Of a DNA stretch of 40,080 bases, positions 31,756-40,034 are shown piece after piece. A program made the position numbers and the translations under genes. A model generated the notes under the pieces. The model did no database searches, had not been told where the DNA came from, and saw only the letters and a list, made by a program, of their open reading frames with translations. The stretch lies in the NCBI GenBank assembly GCA_016190665.1, contig JACPQD010000039.1, positions 1 through 40,080 of the forward strand. The letters are read 5' to 3'. Every line of letters starts with the position of its first letter. Within the stretch, counting starts at the first letter, position 1. The DNA comes from Chloroflexota bacterium. GTDB lineage: Bacteria > Chloroflexota > Dehalococcoidia > JACPQD01.

Positions 31756-32658
31756 GTGTCGATACTGGTTGACGAGAACACGAGGATAATCGTCCAGGGC
31801 ATCACCGGCCGGGAGGCTGTCTCCTTCGTCCGCGACTCCCTGGGCTACGGGGCCAGGATCGTGGGCGGCGTCACACCGGGCAGGAAAGGGGCAGACGTCC
31901 ACGGCGTGCCGGTCTACGACTGCGTCAAGGAGATCGTGGACAAGGGGCCGGTGGACGCCTCGGCCATCGCCGTGCCCGTGGCCTTCGCCAGGGACGCCGC
32001 CTTTGAGGCTATCGAGAACGGGATCAAGCTGGTGGTGGTCATCACCGAGCGGCTCCCGCGCAAGGACGTTTGTCAGATACTGGAGTTGGCCCGAATGCGC
32101 GGCACGAGAATCATTGGCCCCAACACCATGGGTCTCATTTCGCCGGGCAAGAGCAAGATAGGCGCCGTGGGCGGCCCTCCCGCCGATGCTCGGAAAGCCT
32201 TCACGCTGGGGCCGGTGGGCATCATGTCGCGCAGCGGCGGCATGACCACGGAGATCGCCAACCTACTCACCCAAAGCGGCCTGGGCCAGAGTACGGCCAT
32301 CAACATCGGCGGCGACCCCATCGTCGGCTCCACCTTTCTGGAGCTGCTGCCCTTTTTCGAATCCGACCCCCAGACCAAGGCCCTGGTCATCTTCTGCGAG
32401 CCGGGCGGGAGCATGGAGGCGGCGCTGGCCGACCACGTGCGCATCAGGGGGACGCGGCTGCCCATCGTCGCCTTTATCGCCGGGCGCTTCGCCGACAATA
32501 TGCCGGGGGTGCGCTTCGGCCATGCTGGCTCCATCGTCGAGGGCAAACGAGATACCGCCGCCGAGAAGGTGCGCCTCTTTCGGGAGGCAGGCATCACGGT
32601 CGCGGAGGAGTTCTCCGAGATTCCGGGGCTGATTAAGGAGAAGACTGGGGGTACCTAA
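31756..32658 (+). CDS. Succinate/malate-CoA ligase alpha subunit-like protein
   Basis: A 300-aa CoA-binding ligase. It has DENTRIIVQGITGREAV (CoA site), GGVTPGRKGADVHGVPVYDCV, and the phosphohistidine H256 in VRFGHAGSIV, as in SucD/MtkB. GTG start at 31756, nearly touching the beta gene. It forms a heteromeric ligase that makes a dicarboxyl-CoA from ATP (or GTP) and CoA. The presence of both subunits with all catalytic residues argues for an active enzyme. Confidence 0.87.
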   Translation: MSILVDENTRIIVQGITGREAVSFVRDSLGYGARIVGGVTPGRKGADVHGVPVYDCVKEIVDKGPVDASAIAVPVAFARDAAFEAIENGIKLVVVITERLPRKDVCQILELARMRGTRIIGPNTMGLISPGKSKIGAVGGPPADARKAFTLGPVGIMSRSGGMTTEIANLLTQSGLGQSTAINIGGDPIVGSTFLELLPFFESDPQTKALVIFCEPGGSMEAALADHVRIRGTRLPIVAFIAGRFADNMPGVRFGHAGSIVEGKRDTAAEKVRLFREAGITVAEEFSEIPGLIKEKTGGT

Positions 32659-32666
32659 CCCCCTGA

Positions 32667-32718
32667 CCCCCTTCCCGTTTCGGGAAGGGGGAAGAGTCCC
32701 TCCCCGTGTCGGGGAGGG
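32667..32718. repeat. Two hairpins between ligase and ferredoxin genes
   Basis: CCCCCTTCCCG/CGGGAAGGGGG (32667-32691, 11-bp stem, loop ttt) and CCCTCCCCG/CGGGGAGGG (32698-32718, 9-bp stem, loop tgt). They may attenuate transcription within the operon. Confidence 0.65.
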
Positions 32719-32779
32719 ATTAAGGGAGAGGTTGAGATCCCATCCGCGAGCTGTTGGCCAAGAAAGCCAGGTGTTGGAT

Positions 32780-32986
32780 ATGTTCATCGAACTGAAGATA
32801 GACAAAGAGAAGTGCGCCCGGTGCCCGTCGTGCCAGGTCTGCGTCCAGGCGTGCCCCGTCGACGTGTTCAAGGCCGAGGGGGGAATGGCCACCGTGGTCG
32901 AGTCCGAGCAGGATGAGTGCACCCTCTGCGACCTCTGCCACACTAAGTGCCCCACCAAGGCCATCAAGCTGGTGAAGCTGTATTAG
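32780..32986 (+). CDS. 2x[4Fe-4S] ferredoxin-type protein
   Basis: A 68-aa protein. First cluster CARCPSCQVCVQACP (an extra Cys makes the spacing unusual: five Cys in 13 residues) and second CTLCDLCHTKCP are the bacterial dicluster pattern. The ATG at 32780 begins MFIELKIDKEKC; GTG 9 bases upstream is an alternative. It sits in the ligase/lyase operon, where it may serve as electron carrier for an enzyme not in this window. Such ferredoxins with a CoA-ligase suggest anaerobic-type CoA ester metabolism. Confidence 0.85.
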   Translation: MFIELKIDKEKCARCPSCQVCVQACPVDVFKAEGGMATVVESEQDECTLCDLCHTKCPTKAIKLVKLY

Positions 32987-33012
32987 GCGATCAGGATGAT
33001 CAGGAGGAAATA

Positions 33013-33894
33013 GTGGAACCGCTGCGCACCATCATGTTCGTCCCGGGCAATCGTCTAAATTTCATCGAGAAGGCGCGGACGCTGCCCGCCGACGTACTCT
33101 GCCTGGACCTAGAGGACTCGGTGCCCTTCGGCGAGAAGGCCGCCGCGCGCGAAATAGTGAAGGACAACATAGACGGGATGGCCCGGAGAGGCCAAAAGGT
33201 CTACGTGCGCATAAACTCCGGCTCCACGGGCCTTCACCGGGATGACCTCAAGGCGGTGGTGTGTCAGAGCCTCGACGGCATCAGCGTGGGCAAGGCCGAG
33301 TCGCCTGACGAGATGCTGGAACTGGATATTATCATCCAGATGCTGGAGCGGGCGCGCGGCCTGCCGACGGGCCAGGTGAAGATCATCCCCTGGGTCGAGA
33401 CCGCGATGGGCGTGACGCGGGCCTACGAGATAGCCAGGGCCACCAGGCGCATTGTCGGGATCGCCTTCGGGGCGGAGGACTTCTGTCTGAGCATGGGCAT
33501 CGAGCGCACCAAGGAAGCTGCGGAGCAGTTCTACGCTCGGGCCGCCGTGGCCATCGCGGCACGCGCCGCCGAGGTCCTGGCCATCGACACACCCTACGGC
33601 GACTTCAGGGATGAAGAGGGCCTCATTAGAGACGCGAAGGCCGCCAGGCAACTGGGTTTCAAGGGAAAGTTCTGCATCCACCCCACGCAGGTGGAGGTGG
33701 TCAACAATATCTTCAGCCCCTCCGAGGAGGAGGTCGCTTATTCGAGGCGTGTCGTCGAGGCCTTCAATGCCGCCATGGCCCTAGGACACGCCTCCACGTC
33801 CATCGATGGCAAGATGATAGATGTGCCTGTAGCCGAGCGCGCCAAGAAGCTGTTGGAGCTAGCGGAGGCGATAGCACGGAGGGATCGAAGGTAG
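33013..33894 (+). CDS. HpcH/HpaI-CitE family CoA-ester lyase (malyl-CoA or citramalyl-CoA lyase-like)
   Basis: A 293-aa protein; the GTG at 33013 has aggagg 6 bases upstream. It begins MFVPGNRLNFIEKA, followed by CLDLEDSVPFGEKAAAR, VRINSG, PWVETAMGV, GIAFGAEDF and GKFCIHPTQVEVVN, which are the CitE-type TIM-barrel motifs for CoA and magnesium. Such enzymes cleave malyl-CoA to acetyl-CoA and glyoxylate, or citramalyl-CoA to acetyl-CoA and pyruvate. With the preceding ligase the reaction malate plus CoA and ATP to acetyl-CoA plus glyoxylate could run here. Substrate is not proven. Confidence 0.85.
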   Translation: MEPLRTIMFVPGNRLNFIEKARTLPADVLCLDLEDSVPFGEKAAAREIVKDNIDGMARRGQKVYVRINSGSTGLHRDDLKAVVCQSLDGISVGKAESPDEMLELDIIIQMLERARGLPTGQVKIIPWVETAMGVTRAYEIARATRRIVGIAFGAEDFCLSMGIERTKEAAEQFYARAAVAIAARAAEVLAIDTPYGDFRDEEGLIRDAKAARQLGFKGKFCIHPTQVEVVNNIFSPSEEEVAYSRRVVEAFNAAMALGHASTSIDGKMIDVPVAERAKKLLELAEAIARRDRR

Positions 33895-33924
33895 GGCGCG
33901 GTGTCCCGACTCGTCGGGATGCCC

Positions 33925-35355
33925 CTACGGTATCTTCTCCATCTTCAGCAGGTTTGTGCTCCCCGAGACCCCGACGGGCACGCCCGCCGTGATGACTATG
34001 GTGCCGCCGCTGGCGGCGAGGCCCAGATCATGGGCCATGCGATTGGCCAGGGCAAACATCGCGTCGGCGTTGTCCGGCTCGGCGACCACGTGGGGCGATA
34101 CACCCCAGGACAGGGCCAGCCTACGGGCCGTGGCCGGGTTCGGGGTCAAGGCCAGAATGGGCGCCGGGGGCCGGTGCTTGGCCACCCGGCACGCCGTGGC
34201 GCCCGACGACGTGAAGGCCACGATGGCGGCCGCGCCGAGATGGAAGGCGCTCTGGCAGGCCGCGCGGCTGATGGCGTCGTCTATCTTCGGCTCGGGGGTC
34301 GCCTCCCGGCGGAAAAGAAAGCCTTCAGGGGGGAGAGACGCGTCCACCTCGTGGGCGATGCGCACCATCATGCGCACTGATTGCAGCGGATAGCGGCCGA
34401 TGGCCGTCTCGGCGGAGAGCATTACGGCGTCGGCGCCGTCGATGATGGCGTTGGCCACATCGGTGACTTCCGCCCGGGTGGGCGAGGGCGCGCCTATCAT
34501 CGACTCCAGCATCTGGGTGGCGACGATGACCGGCTTGCCCGCGCTGTTGCATTTCCTGATGATCTCCTTCTGGGCGAGGGGCACCTTCTCGATAGGCACC
34601 TCGACGCCCAGGTCGCCGCGCGCCACCATGACGCCGTCGGCCGCGCCGATTATTTCGTCGATTCTCTCCAGCGCCTCTTTCTTCTCGATTTTGGCGATGA
34701 TAGGCGTATCGTGGCCTTTGCGCCGTATGAAGTCTCTGGCTTTGTCGATATCGCCAGCCTCGCGGACGAAAGACAGCGCCACCATGTCCACACCCTGTCC
34801 CAGCCCGAAGGCCAGATGCTTCCAGTCCTCTTCGGTGGTAGAGGGCACACTCAGGGGCACGCCGGGCACGTTGATGCCCTTGGCCGCGCCCAGCGTGCCG
34901 CCTGCGACGATCTTGCACCGGATCTCGCTGTCCGTGCTGGTCACTACCTCCAACTTGATGGAGCCGTCGGCGAGGAAGATGGCGTCGCCCGGTTTGACAT
35001 CGCGGGGCAGGCTGCCGGCGGTGATGGACACGCCGTGCTCATCTCCGACCCTGGGCTGAGTGGTCAAGCTGAATTCATTTCCCTCGTCCAACTCCACTGT
35101 CACGTCGCGGAGCGGCCCCGTTCGCAGCTTGGGGCCGGGGAGGTCTTGCAGGATGGCGACTGGGTGGCCGAGCCGGGTCGATATGCGGCGCAGGGACTCG
35201 ATAACGGCGCCGTGGGAGGCATGATCGCCGTGGGAGAAGTTGAGGCGCGCCACGTTCATCCCAGCGACGATGAGCTGCTCCAGCGCCGCCTCCGAAGAGA
35301 CTGCCGGCCCGATGGTGCAGACGATTTTGGTGCGACGGGAGAGGGAGGGAGGCAT
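33925..35355 (-). CDS. pyk: Pyruvate kinase
   Basis: A 476-aa glycolytic enzyme that makes pyruvate and ATP from phosphoenolpyruvate and ADP. It shows RTKIVCTIGPA, MNVARLNFSHGDH, the active-site IAKIEKKEALERIDEI, MVARGDLGVEVP and ATQMLESM, with a C-terminal effector domain. It is convergent with the lyase gene (30 bases between stops) and followed on its own strand by nothing else. The gene upstream on the same strand ends at 36427. No allosteric site could be assigned by sequence. Confidence 0.96.
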   Translation of the reverse strand: MPPSLSRRTKIVCTIGPAVSSEAALEQLIVAGMNVARLNFSHGDHASHGAVIESLRRISTRLGHPVAILQDLPGPKLRTGPLRDVTVELDEGNEFSLTTQPRVGDEHGVSITAGSLPRDVKPGDAIFLADGSIKLEVVTSTDSEIRCKIVAGGTLGAAKGINVPGVPLSVPSTTEEDWKHLAFGLGQGVDMVALSFVREAGDIDKARDFIRRKGHDTPIIAKIEKKEALERIDEIIGAADGVMVARGDLGVEVPIEKVPLAQKEIIRKCNSAGKPVIVATQMLESMIGAPSPTRAEVTDVANAIIDGADAVMLSAETAIGRYPLQSVRMMVRIAHEVDASLPPEGFLFRREATPEPKIDDAISRAACQSAFHLGAAAIVAFTSSGATACRVAKHRPPAPILALTPNPATARRLALSWGVSPHVVAEPDNADAMFALANRMAHDLGLAASGGTIVITAGVPVGVSGSTNLLKMEKIP

Positions 35356-35362
35356 GCGGGCT

Positions 35363-36427
35363 TTACTTCCCCTTTTTCCTTATCTTCTTCGTTATAGCAT
35401 ACGTATGTCCGAAGGTGGGAATCCAGCACGAGTGGTAGCCGCCCAAGCCGCCGCCCACCACGATCTCGAATTGCTCCGGCCTGATGTGCGCCTGGGTGTA
35501 GCCATTGATCACCTTGGTGGGCCAACCTGCCGTGCCGATCTTGCCCTGCTTCTCGGCCGGCCAGTCGGAGACGGGCCGCTTCACGTTCTCCACGAGGTAC
35601 TTCTGCACGTCAGCCTTGGACATGCCGTCCCGCGCGATGACCATGGCGTGGTCGGGGCAGAGGACCAGGAGGGACTCTCCGGCGTAGGAGTAAAGGGTCA
35701 TGTTGTTGGTGCCGAGGATGTCCATGGAGTGGGCCGCCGTGGTCAGCGTCCCCAGCGCCGTCTTGCTGTCCACGTCGATAAAGCTGACGGTGCACGTGCC
35801 TCCAAAGACCGTGACCGTGCTGTCCTCCTTCTTGAAGCCGTGCTCGACGTGGAGCGGCTTCCACGGGTTCTTCTCCTCGAACTCGCCGAAGCAAAAAGTG
35901 TAGCGGCCTGGCTGTCCCTGCGTGGACTTGCTCACGGGGCCGGGCTCGGCGCCGCCGAGGTTAAGCTGAATCAGGCGCACTGCGCGCCCGATGGTGGCGT
36001 TGGCGCGCCTCCCCGGGCCGAAGAGGCCATAGCTGCTGTTGATGTCTAGTTGTTCTCGTATCGGGCCGTTGACCACGGTCACCACGCAGACCGGGCTGGT
36101 GGTGGTGTTGACGCCGTAGAGGTCGAACTTGGGCTCCAGTATTGCCTCGACGGTGGCCAGGACCACAGGAAAGTACTCCGGAAGGCAGCCGGCCATGACG
36201 GCGTTCACAGCCAGCTTCTCGACGGTGGCCGGCGCGCGCTTGGGCGGCACCTCGCCGAGGACCTCATCGGCGGGTCGGCCCGCCCCGGCGATCATCCGCT
36301 CCACGCGCTCCGCCGTAGCCGGTATTATGGGCAGGCCGTCGGTCCAGCCCTGTTTATAGTATTCATCGAAGACGGCATCGATAGAGTCATCCTTGATTTC
36401 GACCACCTGGGAACTGAGTTTAGCCAT
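35363..36427 (-). CDS. Conserved protein of unknown function paired with a UGSC-family selenoprotein gene
   Basis: A 354-aa cytoplasmic-looking protein beginning MAKLSSQVVEIKDDSIDAVFDEYYKQGWTDGLPIIP. The segment GWTDGLPIIPxTAERVERM is a recurrent signature of proteins I have seen next to UGSC-type proteins, but I cannot assign an activity. Six cysteines lie in conserved-looking segments (AGCLPEY, SPVCVV, FCFGEF, GGTCTV, VLCPDH, YHSCWIP). It follows the UGSC gene on the same strand with a 225-base gap that contains repeats. A joint thiol or selenol redox function is a guess. Confidence 0.75.
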   Translation of the reverse strand: MAKLSSQVVEIKDDSIDAVFDEYYKQGWTDGLPIIPATAERVERMIAGAGRPADEVLGEVPPKRAPATVEKLAVNAVMAGCLPEYFPVVLATVEAILEPKFDLYGVNTTTSPVCVVTVVNGPIREQLDINSSYGLFGPGRRANATIGRAVRLIQLNLGGAEPGPVSKSTQGQPGRYTFCFGEFEEKNPWKPLHVEHGFKKEDSTVTVFGGTCTVSFIDVDSKTALGTLTTAAHSMDILGTNNMTLYSYAGESLLVLCPDHAMVIARDGMSKADVQKYLVENVKRPVSDWPAEKQGKIGTAGWPTKVINGYTQAHIRPEQFEIVVGGGLGGYHSCWIPTFGHTYAITKKIRKKGK

Positions 36428-36484
36428 GATGGTTCACCTCCGTGAGAATATGGCGGGGGAGTCGCGCCACCCCACACCTCCGGC

Positions 36485-36505
36485 GGCAGGGGACAAGCCC
36501 CTGCC
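36485..36505. repeat. Hairpin in the gap 36428-36652
   Basis: GGCAGGGG and CCCCTGCC with a 5-base loop. The rest of the gap has direct repeats of GGTCAGACAGGTCGGAC type and a TAACCTCTAACC block, and no gene. Confidence 0.6.
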
Positions 36506-36652
36506 CTACGGCTGTAGTTGTGTCGGACAGGTCAGACAGGTCGGACCCGTCAGCCCCACTGGGGTGGGGCGGTCCCGGCCCCCGACCCCCGACACCCAAT
36601 CCCCTATCGGAGGGTGGCGTGGCCCTATCCCCTCTAACCTCTAACCCATAAC

Positions 36653-37213
36653 CTACCCGGCCGCAGGCACGGGACTGGCCTGGGTCAGCTTCTGGACAAC
36701 CTCGTCAACCTTCGCGTCGGCGATGGCACGCGCCTCCTCGACGGTCTTGGTCTCGAAGGGGTGCGGCAGTACTACCATATTGAGATCGGGGTAGCCGAGG
36801 GCGCGAGCGGCCACCTGGGCCAAGCGGTGGAATTCGGAGGTAACGAAGAGTACGGTAGGGATGCCTTTCTTCTCGGAATCGACGGCATCGTGGACACTCC
36901 ACGAGGTGCAGGCGCCTCAGGCGGCCAGGCCGATGATCGCGGCGTCGCTCTCGCGCTGGAAATCAGCCCACTCCTCGCGCATGTGGCCGGAGGTATGGAT
37001 CTCATGGGTGGGCTGGCCCTCGATGTGGGGCGTGTCCTTGAACTGATACCTCTGTTTCAGCAGCTCCTCCAACCTTTCAGAGAAGGCGGCGAAACGGCTC
37101 CAGTGGACTCGAAAGCCCAGGGATTTCCCGTTCAAATCCTTGAGCCGCGCAGCCAGCTTGCTGGGCTTGGCCGTGGGCTCGCCGGTAGGGTCCAAGACGA
37201 AAACAGACGGCAT
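36653..37213 (-). CDS. UGSC-family protein, probable selenoprotein (in-frame TGA at codon 99)
   Basis: A 186-aa protein from ATG 37213 (aaggaga upstream) to TAG at 36653. Residues 1-98 run MPSVFVLDPTGEPTAKPSKL to SDAAIIGLAA; codon 99 is TGA (36917-36919), then GACTSWSVHDAVD follows in the same frame and the protein continues KKGIPTVLFVTSEFHRLAQVAARALGYPDLNMVVLPHPFE to the TAG. The sequence around the TGA, UGACTSWSVHD, is the motif that gives the UGSC family its name (selenocysteine or Cys, then GSC). U99 and C102 form a UxxC site. A hairpin after the TGA (36884-36919) supports recoding. The biochemical role of the family is unknown to me. It heads a unit with the conserved protein at 35363. 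Confidence 0.88.
36884..36919 (-). promoter_or_regulatory. Candidate bacterial SECIS element in the UGSC gene
   Basis: On the coding strand, 12 nt after the TGA starts a 7-bp stem TCGTGGA (36904-36898) with TCCACGA (36894-36888) and a 3-base loop GTG whose first base is G. A short outer stem GGC (36916-36914) with GCC (36886-36884) surrounds it. Position, loop and size suit SelB recognition, though the outer stem is weaker than in merTP. Confidence 0.6.
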
Positions 37214-37538
37214 GGGTTTCTCCTTCCAGGTGATATGACGCAAAATTTGAGGGTCTGCCTGGCCCTATTCTAACACGAGACGATGGGTGGCACAAGGCGG
37301 CACACCCGCCACCAGAGGCTAGCGCTGCGGGAGCGCACCCAGCAGCCTCAGCGCTGCGAAAGGCGGCGCAAGTCCCGGCCAATCGTTGGTGTCGGTCCTC
37401 GTTGGAGGAAGCACACCATCGTTGGATAGAGGTGCGCGGCTCCCACCAAAGAGATATCCCCTGAATGAGATATGCTTTACAATTCTATGCTATAATGCGC
37501 CTGTATCCGCTTGAGGGTGGCCTGTTTGAGGTGACGCC
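37214..37538. other. Intergenic region with a promoter
   Basis: No gene is seen. It holds a GCGCTGCGGGAGCGC-type inverted repeat near 37322 and an extended -10 box, TGCTATAAT (37488-37496), that would start transcription toward 37539. No clear -35 box. Confidence 0.5.
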
Positions 37539-37555
37539 ATGTCCGCTTCCGGAAG

Positions 37556-37750
37556 ATCAGTAAGGAATCAGTGCGCCTCAGGACAGGCAAAGGCTGGGAC
37601 GAGTGGTTCGCCTTACTGGATGAGTGGGGCGCCAGAGACAAGGGCCACAGGAAGACGGCGCGCTACCTCCTGGACCAACATGGCACCGCCCCCTGGTGGT
37701 CGCAGGCCATCGCCATCCGGTACGAATGGGACAGAGGCCTGAGGAAATAG
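37556..37750 (+). CDS. Small WDEWFALLDEWGA-type protein with disturbed start
   Basis: The frame ending at TAG 37748-37750 encodes ISKESVRLRTGKGWDEWFAL, then LDEWGARDKGHRKTARYLLDQHGTAPWWSQAIAIRYEWDRGLRK. The pattern TGKGWDEWFALLD...H...A.YL...HG...WW.Q.I...YE..RGLR is a well-known small family (DUF4287-like, number from memory). An in-frame TGA lies at 37532 and no ATG follows, so the start must be ATC (37556), GTG (37571) or the ATG at 37539, which has a good gaggtga site but is in another frame. A one-base insertion or two-base loss near 37545-37570 would join them. So the gene may be frameshifted. Confidence 0.65.
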   Translation: MSKESVRLRTGKGWDEWFALLDEWGARDKGHRKTARYLLDQHGTAPWWSQAIAIRYEWDRGLRK

Positions 37751-37869
37751 CGACCCGGGAGCCCTATTGAAGCTTCAGACAGCTAAACGGTCCAGCTTGA
37801 CTCCCGATTTCTTGCTTGAGAATATGGGGACTTGGGCGCCATATTGAAGCTCTGAAAGGGAGAGATACT

Positions 37870-38286
37870 ATGTATCGTTGGATTATTCCCCTGGCTGTTG
37901 TGTGGCCGATGGTGGCCATCGGCGCCACGCTCGCAGTTTTTGGTCCGCCCCCTCGGGGCGCGTTACAGCTTATTGGGGGAGCAATCGGCTTTCTCCTGGT
38001 AGGCGTCTTCTCAGGATGGGGCCTGATCTACAGTCTGAGCCAGGCGGATGCCCTGCGTGAGCAGCTAGCCATCGTCCTCTTCTACTTATTGGTTTCTCCC
38101 CTTGCCTACGCGCTGGGCATTGGCGCGCCCTTCGCCATAGAGGCGATGCCGGGGGTTGTGCTGCCTCCCGCCGTGACCTACCTGGTTGTCTTCCCCATCG
38201 TCGTCGGGCTCAATGGGTCGCTTCTCCTTCTAGGCGCCATCGCCACCGGGCGGTGGGTAGGGCTTTACATATCGCGCGCGATATAG
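37870..38286 (+). CDS. Four-helix membrane protein of unknown function
   Basis: A 138-aa protein from ATG 37870 (agggagaga upstream). Hydrophobic segments at about residues 3-25, 31-53, 69-90 and 105-128. The only polar part is SLSQADALREQLA between helices 2 and 3. I do not recognise a family. It precedes corA in the same direction, with a purine-rich repeat in the 72-base gap. Confidence 0.65.
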   Translation: MYRWIIPLAVVWPMVAIGATLAVFGPPPRGALQLIGGAIGFLLVGVFSGWGLIYSLSQADALREQLAIVLFYLLVSPLAYALGIGAPFAIEAMPGVVLPPAVTYLVVFPIVVGLNGSLLLLGAIATGRWVGLYISRAI

Positions 38287-38299
38287 GGGATAGGGGATG

Positions 38300-38345
38300 G
38301 GGGTTGGGGGTTGGGCCCATCCTCCGGCCCCTGACCCCCAACCCC
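38300..38345. repeat. G-rich/C-rich inverted repeat before corA
   Basis: GGGGTTGGGGG (38300-38310) and CCCCCAACCCC (38335-38345), 11-bp arms with a 24-base loop. The G tracts could form a quadruplex. Related TAGGG/CCCTA strings occur in other gaps (23441-23553, 39415-39480, 40025-40080). Confidence 0.65.
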
Positions 38346-38358
38346 TGCGGAGGCAAAC

Positions 38359-39414
38359 ATGCCCAGGCTAGTTAAAGCCAGGTCCAAGAAGACGGGTCTG
38401 CCGCCGGGCGCCCTCGTCCATATCGGCGAGAGGAGAGCAGAAAAGACCAGAATCACCCTGCTGGAGTACGATGACGCCCAGGTAGAGGAAAGGGAGATCA
38501 AAGACTTCCGGGAGTGCCCCAAACTGGAGGGCAAGCCCACTGTCACCTGGATAAACGTCATCGGCCTCCACGACGTCGAGTTGCTGCAGAAAATGGGCGA
38601 TTGCTTTGGACTTCATCCGCTGGTGTTAGAGGATATCCTCAACACCGACCAGCGACCCAAGCTGGAGGACTATGAGGACTACCTCTACATTGTCCTCAAG
38701 ATGCTCCACGCCGATGATCGAACATCAGAGCAGGTGAGCCTGGTCCTGGGCCCGAACTTCGTTCTGTCCTTCCAGGAGACGGAAGGCGACGTCTTCGAGC
38801 CGGTCAAAGAGCGGCTCAAGTCAGGAAAGGGCAGGATAAGGAAATTCGGCGCCGACTACCTGGCCTACGCCCTGCTCGACTGCATAGTGGACCGCTACTT
38901 CGGCGTCCTGGAGAAATTGAGCGAGGGGATAGAGCTTCTCGAAGAGCAACTCGTGGCCACTCCCACCCGCGCCACGCTGCGCGCCATCCATAGTCTCAAG
39001 GTGGAGATGATACTGCTGACCCGCTCGGTCTGGCCCTTGAGGGAGGTTATCAGCTCGTTGCAACGGGGAGAGTCGCCGCTGATCAAGGAGCCCACTACCC
39101 TCTATCTCAGGGACGTCTACGACCACACCATTCACGTCATGGACACCATCGAGACCTCGCGGGACATAGTCACGGGAATGCTCGACATATATCTTTCCAG
39201 CGTCAGCAACCGGCTCAACGAGGTCATGAAGGTGCTAACGATCATCGCCACCATCTTCATGCCCTTGACTTTCATCGTCGGGGTCTACGGCATGAACTTC
39301 GAGAAACTGTGGCCGGACGTTGCTGAACCCTGGGCCTTCTGGCTGGTCATGCTTGCCATGGCAGGCATCGGCCTGGCCATGCTGGCCTATTTCAAGAAAA
39401 GGAAGTGGCTGTAG
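38359..39414 (+). CDS. corA: CorA-type magnesium/cobalt transporter
   Basis: A 351-aa pentameric divalent cation channel. It has the N-terminal cytoplasmic domain with GLHDVELLQKMGDCFGLHPLVLEDILNTDQRPKLEDYEDYLYIVLKM segments, a long helix, and two C-terminal TM helices (about 290-311 and 325-344). The selectivity loop GMN is at 311-313 (YGMNFE). The KRKWL end is basic as expected. It lies upstream of the macro-domain gene with a repeat-rich gap. Confidence 0.96.
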   Translation: MPRLVKARSKKTGLPPGALVHIGERRAEKTRITLLEYDDAQVEEREIKDFRECPKLEGKPTVTWINVIGLHDVELLQKMGDCFGLHPLVLEDILNTDQRPKLEDYEDYLYIVLKMLHADDRTSEQVSLVLGPNFVLSFQETEGDVFEPVKERLKSGKGRIRKFGADYLAYALLDCIVDRYFGVLEKLSEGIELLEEQLVATPTRATLRAIHSLKVEMILLTRSVWPLREVISSLQRGESPLIKEPTTLYLRDVYDHTIHVMDTIETSRDIVTGMLDIYLSSVSNRLNEVMKVLTIIATIFMPLTFIVGVYGMNFEKLWPDVAEPWAFWLVMLAMAGIGLAMLAYFKKRKWL

Positions 39415-39506
39415 GGGCAAGGCGTGCCTTGCCAGGGGACAGGGGTCGGGGGTCGGGGACAGAGCCCGATGCTCCATTCCCTAGCCCCCGGCTCCGGAGG
39501 GCGGCT

Positions 39507-40034
39507 ATGGAAAAGAAAATCGCTGGCGTCACCATCGAGTGCGTTGGAGGGGACATCGCCTCCCAGGTCGGCTTTGCGGCTGTGGTCAACGCGGCCAACG
39601 CCCAGCTCCGCACAGGCGGCGGCGTGGCCGGCGCCATTCACCGCGCCGCGGGCCCCGGGCTGGAGCGGGAGGCCATCAAACAGGCGCCGATCAGGCCGGG
39701 CCAGGCAGTTATCACCGGCGGCCACAACCTGCCCAACCCCTACGTCATCCACTGCCTGGGGCCGGTCTACGGCGTCGACAAGCCCGGGGACAAGCTCCTC
39801 GCCAGCTGCTACCGCAACGCCTTGAAGCTGGCGGAGGAGAACAACATCGACTCGATAGCCTTCCCCGCCATCTCTACGGGCATCTTCGGCTACCCGATGC
39901 GGGAGGCGGCGGAGGTCGCTTTCAAGACCATCCTAGAGGAGGGCCCCAAGCTGCAACACGTCAAGCGTATCCGTTTTGTCCTGCACAGCGATCGCGACCT
40001 GGCGGTGCACGAGGAGGCGCTGGATAGGTTATAG
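39507..40034 (+). CDS. Macro-domain protein (ADP-ribose/O-acetyl-ADP-ribose hydrolase-like)
   Basis: A 175-aa protein from ATG 39507 (ggaggg upstream). The ligand-binding features are AVVNAANAQLRTGGGVAGAIHRAAG, VIHCLGPVYG, and FPAISTGIFGYPMREAAEVA. These match bacterial macro domains of the YmdB/AF1521 group, which bind or hydrolyse ADP-ribose derivatives. The asparagine and the Gly-rich loop for the distal ribose are present. Last gene of the window; the 46 bases after it are a TAGGTTATAGGTTATGGG repeat without a gene. Confidence 0.95.
   Translation: MEKKIAGVTIECVGGDIASQVGFAAVVNAANAQLRTGGGVAGAIHRAAGPGLEREAIKQAPIRPGQAVITGGHNLPNPYVIHCLGPVYGVDKPGDKLLASCYRNALKLAEENNIDSIAFPAISTGIFGYPMREAAEVAFKTILEEGPKLQHVKRIRFVLHSDRDLAVHEEALDRL

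Noticed and set aside
30639..31805. 388-aa minus-strand frame
   Set aside because: Antisense to the CoA-ligase beta gene, His/Gln-rich composition typical of shadows.
34381..35397. 338-aa plus-strand frame
   Set aside because: Antisense to pyruvate kinase.
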